From Brevibacillus_C sp046036945 (lineage in GTDB: Bacteria; Bacillota; Bacilli; Brevibacillales; Brevibacillaceae): 64,000 nt of DNA. The stretch covers positions 82,910 through 146,909 of the forward strand of contig NZ_JBJQOQ010000011.1 of the NCBI RefSeq assembly GCF_046036945.1, read 5' to 3'. Below the pieces are notes generated by a model that had not been told where the DNA came from, did not search any database, and saw nothing but the letters and a program-made list of their open reading frames with translations. This document shows positions 61,408 to 64,000 of this stretch, piece after piece (the stretch's first letter is position 1; each line of letters opens with the position of its first letter). The translations under genes and the position numbers were made by a program.

Positions 61408-61452
61408 ATTCTACTCTAGTAGAATGCATATATAATTCTACTACAGTAGAAC
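61408..61452. promoter_or_regulatory. Tandem BlaI-type operators and promoter
   Basis: Two dyads: ATTCTACTCTAGTAGAAT (61408-61425) and ATTCTACTACAGTAGAAC (61435-61452), centres 27 bases apart, with a TATAAT (61431-61436) between them. The first has perfect 8-bp arms. TACTA...TAGTA cores of this kind are typical BlaI/MecI sites, so repression of the blaI-blaR1 pair is expected. Confidence 0.8.
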
Positions 61453-61476
61453 AAGGTCGAAATGAGGTGCTTTCAA

Positions 61477-61836
61477 ATGGTTATGAAGCTGTTCGACAGC
61501 GAGCTTAATATCATGGAAATCTTGTGGAGAGATGGTGACACCACTGCAAAGAGGATTGCGGAAATTACGAAGGAAAAAGTGGGTTGGAGTAAGACAACAA
61601 CCTATACAATCATCAAGAGGTGCCTTGATAAAGGGGCGATTGAACGGCAAGATCCAAATTTCGTTTGCCGTGCGTTAGTTACGCGGGAGCAGGCGCAGGA
61701 ATATGAAACAACAGAACTGATCAATAAGATGTATAATGGTGCCCCCGACAGGCTGATTGCTTCGCTTTTGGGGCAGAGACAGTTGACGACAGAGGAAATT
61801 AACCGCTTAAAACAAATTATTGAGCGTTTGCAATGA
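61477..61836 (+). CDS. BlaI/MecI/CopY-family repressor
   Basis: About 119 residues. Winged helix FDSELNIMEILWRDGDTTAKRIAEITKEKVGWSKTTTYTIIKRCLDKGAIERQ, followed by the dimerisation helix. The repressor is normally cut by its BlaR1 partner to release the operators. ATG at 61477 has GAGGTG 7 bases before it; the ATG at 61462 overlaps that site. It overlaps the BlaR1-type gene by 4 bases (ATGA), and twin dyads lie just upstream. Confidence 0.9.
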   Translation: MVMKLFDSELNIMEILWRDGDTTAKRIAEITKEKVGWSKTTTYTIIKRCLDKGAIERQDPNFVCRALVTREQAQEYETTELINKMYNGAPDRLIASLLGQRQLTTEEINRLKQIIERLQ

Positions 61837-63482
61837 GGTGGGGGATGTCGTTACTTGAAATGAGTATATCGGCTTCCATCTTCATTCTTGCGGTTGTGTT
61901 CTTTCGTTTCCTACTCCTTCATAAAGTGCCCAAAATGACCTTTCTCGTGCTTTGGGGTATCGCCTTATTCCGACTGTTTGTTCCTGTTTCTGTTCATTCG
62001 CAATTTAGCATTTTTACGGCAGTTAACTATTTAGGAAAGATGTTTACAGTACAAGAGATAACGCCCATAACGGAAAGCTCAACCCTTTTAAATGGCGGCA
62101 CGGTTATCATGCCACCAATAACAGACAGTATGACGATCCTAACCGTACCACTACAGACGGCTACACCAATATCGCCTTTTGTGTTGGTATGGCTTATTGG
62201 TTTTACGTCATGCGCTTTGTTTTTCTTCATCCCGCATGTAAGGTGTCGTCATAATTACAGAATGTCATTACCGATTAAAAGTGATTTCATCAGAAAATGG
62301 CAGAAGACGAATCCTTTATGGCGAAAGGTACATATCCGGCAATCAGATAAAATTTTGACTCCGCTCACCTATGGTATTTTTCAGCCTGTGGTACTCTTGC
62401 CGAAAAATATAGATTATACCGATGAAAAACAACTTGCGCTTATCCTTACCCACGAATATACACACATCAAACGATTTGACACGCTCAAAAAGTGGTTGCT
62501 TGCCTCCAGCGTGTGTATCCATTGGTTTAACCCTTTCGTGTGGGTCATGTACATTCTTGCCAACCGCGACATAGAGCTATCCTGTGATGAAAAGGTTATA
62601 TGGACATTTGGGGAAAGCATAAAACCCGTTTATGCTATGGCACTTGTCCGTTTGGAAGAAAAAAAGAGTGGACTGTCCCCATTAACCAGTAATTTTTCCA
62701 AAAACTCAATCGAAGAAAGGATTATATCTATTATGAAAACTAAGAAAACCTCGATCACAGCGATACTGCTCGCTATTGTGATTGTGGCCGGAACCGTTAC
62801 GGTCTTTGCGACTTCTGCACTGAACAGTATGGAAGCGGCCCCTGGTGTCGAAATAACTATGACCGAAAGTACGCCCGCTTTATACCAAGGCGAATCCACG
62901 ACAGCCCTAATGCCGATTGATTTAACATTTACCAAATCGGATGTACCGGAGTTGATTGACAAACTTAACTCTTCAAAATATAGGGCGGTTTATTTGGACA
63001 ATGAGATGTATCTGCGTATAACAAATGATAACTCCATACTGATTAGTAAGGATAACGGGTCAGTTTGGAAAAATTATGATACCGACAGTGTCGACGCAAA
63101 AGATTTTGCTAACTGGCTTCTGAAAAATGATCCGAATCCGGGCTATTCAATGAAAGAAATCCAGAGTCGCTTAGCAAACGGGGCAGAAGTAAAACATTTA
63201 GTGTTTGAAAATGGAAAGGAAATGTATTTTGTAATGGACGGGAACGGCGTACAGATTGAGCTTGTACAGCCTGAAAAAACAGCTTCTGTCCTAATTGATG
63301 GGCAGAGAATGATGATTACTTCTGAGCGATTTCCCATGACTATATCAACACAGATGCTGAAGTCATTTTATGACTTGTTAGTCTCCAGCAACATACTGAC
63401 AAAAAACCAGGCAGAACAAGATTATTCGGATAAAATAAAGCATCTTAAAGAAAATGATACGATCTTTACGGTAACGAAATAA
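61833..63482 (+). CDS. BlaR1-type M56 membrane metallopeptidase with a non-standard sensor domain
   Basis: 549 residues. Several N-terminal TM helices are followed by the M56 zinc motif HEYTH (207-211) in LILTHEYTHIKRFD and, downstream, DIELSCDEKVI. A further TM helix (about 310-330) leads to a C-terminal extracellular domain of about 220 residues (APGVEITMTESTPALYQGE...), which has no serine penicillin-binding motifs (no SxxK with SxN and KTG). So the signal is probably not a beta-lactam. It is coupled to the BlaI gene. No beta-lactamase or PBP gene lies nearby within the window. Confidence 0.82.
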   Translation: MRWGMSLLEMSISASIFILAVVFFRFLLLHKVPKMTFLVLWGIALFRLFVPVSVHSQFSIFTAVNYLGKMFTVQEITPITESSTLLNGGTVIMPPITDSMTILTVPLQTATPISPFVLVWLIGFTSCALFFFIPHVRCRHNYRMSLPIKSDFIRKWQKTNPLWRKVHIRQSDKILTPLTYGIFQPVVLLPKNIDYTDEKQLALILTHEYTHIKRFDTLKKWLLASSVCIHWFNPFVWVMYILANRDIELSCDEKVIWTFGESIKPVYAMALVRLEEKKSGLSPLTSNFSKNSIEERIISIMKTKKTSITAILLAIVIVAGTVTVFATSALNSMEAAPGVEITMTESTPALYQGESTTALMPIDLTFTKSDVPELIDKLNSSKYRAVYLDNEMYLRITNDNSILISKDNGSVWKNYDTDSVDAKDFANWLLKNDPNPGYSMKEIQSRLANGAEVKHLVFENGKEMYFVMDGNGVQIELVQPEKTASVLIDGQRMMITSERFPMTISTQMLKSFYDLLVSSNILTKNQAEQDYSDKIKHLKENDTIFTVTK

Positions 63483-63854
63483 AGGGAATTACTAATGGAC
63501 TAGGATACGAGCATACTATACAGTAGACCAACGAGAACCGGGCGAGATGACGTTCTCATTTCAGTGGATATTGCTAACTTGGATAACTTTTACCTTAGAG
63601 CACTTGATTGTCTATAATGGGCGACAAGTGCTTTTTTGCGTTCAACAAACCTGATACGGGTATCATGTAGATGGAGAACAAAATCCCAATTGGTGAATCG
63701 GAATATTGTTACAAAGTCAATATAACAAGAACTCAACAGTTAGTGACCTAATTGTCTCTAGAGCCAAGCTCGGTATGGATCATGAAGTATTAAATCTATT
63801 TCATTCGTCTATTCTGTTATGTAAATGGGTTAGAATATTATCAGGAGGGTTTTC
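63483..63854. other. Intergenic region after blaR1
   Basis: About 370 bases. It holds the terminator at 63600-63637 and, near 63826-63840, an AT-rich segment that may carry the promoter of the yceI remnant. No gene seen. Confidence 0.4.
63600..63637 (+). terminator. Rho-independent terminator after blaR1
   Basis: GCACTTG (63600-63606) pairs with CAAGTGC (63625-63631), followed by TTTTTT. Confidence 0.8.
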
Positions 63855-63962
63855 ATGGCAAAGTTTAAGTGGGATGTAGATGCAGCACACAGTAGTGTCG
63901 ATTTCGCAATTCGGCATATGATGGTGTCTAAGGTCAAAGGAACGTTTAACAGTTTCTTTTAA
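63855..63962 (+). pseudogene. Truncated YceI-family protein
   Basis: A good ribosome site (AGGAGGG) precedes ATG at 63855. The 35 codons read MAKFKWDVDAAHSSVDFAIR, then HMMVSKVKGTFNSFF and a stop at 63960-63962. DxAHSSVxFxIRHMMVSKVKGTF is the YceI lipid-binding barrel N-terminus, which should continue for about 140 residues. A frameshift near 63954-63960 is likely, because another frame stays open to the window end. The window ends 38 bases later, so a read-through into a shifted frame cannot be tested. Confidence 0.75.
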
Positions 63963-64000
63963 GCCCCGAAATTGGATTTGAGTCATACCCCCTTATCTTG

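Noticed and set aside
1..64000. CRISPR arrays, tRNA or rRNA genes, insertion sequences or prophage genes
   Set aside because: No repeat-spacer array, clover-leaf with CCA end, rRNA core or transposase/integrase sequence was seen in either strand by eye.

Overview
The window looks like a chromosomal segment of a moderately GC-balanced, spore-former-type Firmicute of the order Bacillales, most likely in the Brevibacillus/Paenibacillaceae neighbourhood. The grounds are strong AGGAGG-type ribosome binding sites, TTGACA/TATAAT promoters, a T-box leader, a tandem glycine riboswitch, a fluoride riboswitch, a CYP102 (P450 BM3-type) fusion, a hemE-hemH-hemY operon and a BlaI/BlaR1 pair. The genus is an inference from gene content only. 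No rRNA, tRNA, CRISPR array, intact insertion sequence or prophage was seen.

Layout. 0.25-8.5 kb: a six-gene operon for a synthase-dependent exopolysaccharide, with a glycosidase-like secreted protein, a membrane-anchored HEAT-repeat protein, a family-2 membrane glycosyltransferase, a degenerate-GGDEF/receiver protein whose phospho-acceptor is Glu, a UDP-sugar dehydrogenase and a second glycosidase-like protein. It ends in a strong terminator. 8.5-13 kb: a MarR/MFS efflux pair with a palindromic operator, and a MocR regulator divergent from an EamA transporter. 13.1-18.7 kb: an AraC regulator and a catabolic operon (MFS importer, Gfo/Idh/MocA dehydrogenase, DUF993 barrel, xylose-isomerase-like barrel) for an unidentified sugar or polyol. 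18.8-25 kb: sulfur trafficking (rhodanese-MBL fusion, TusA, DsrE-like) next to copper export (copZ-copA) and a small siroheme-reductase-like protein. The two promoters carry similar CsoR/CstR-type operators.

25.3-33.4 kb: a YczE-like membrane protein, a T-box controlled tryptophanyl-tRNA synthetase, a truncated methionine aminopeptidase, an Rrf2 regulator and a thioredoxin-reductase-like flavoprotein sharing a 20-bp promoter motif, a MocR/aminotransferase pair, and purU behind a tandem glycine riboswitch. 33.5-48.7 kb: ArsR/SRPBCC pair, an unrecognised protein, a short UvrA paralogue, a LysR/MFS pair, a TetR-controlled efflux operon with an additional lipoprotein adaptor piece, a P450 BM3-type monooxygenase behind a regulator remnant, and an NlpC/P60 lipoprotein. 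48.7-57.8 kb: a CPA2 antiporter, a DUF190 protein, a fluoride riboswitch fused to an N-terminally shortened crcB, a TSUP permease, hemE-hemH-hemY and an SDR. 58-64 kb: a second membrane glycosyltransferase, a soluble sugar-dehydrogenase-like protein, a BlaI/BlaR1-type pair with a non-penicillin-binding sensor domain, and a broken YceI gene.

Two themes recur. One is compact regulator-plus-transporter or regulator-plus-enzyme pairs with visible operators. The other is gene decay: at least six partial genes (map, a Fis-type HTH, a TetR C-terminus, crcB, an aldo/keto reductase, yceI) sit between intact operons, which suggests repeated small deletions. All family assignments come from reading motifs by eye; no database search was possible.
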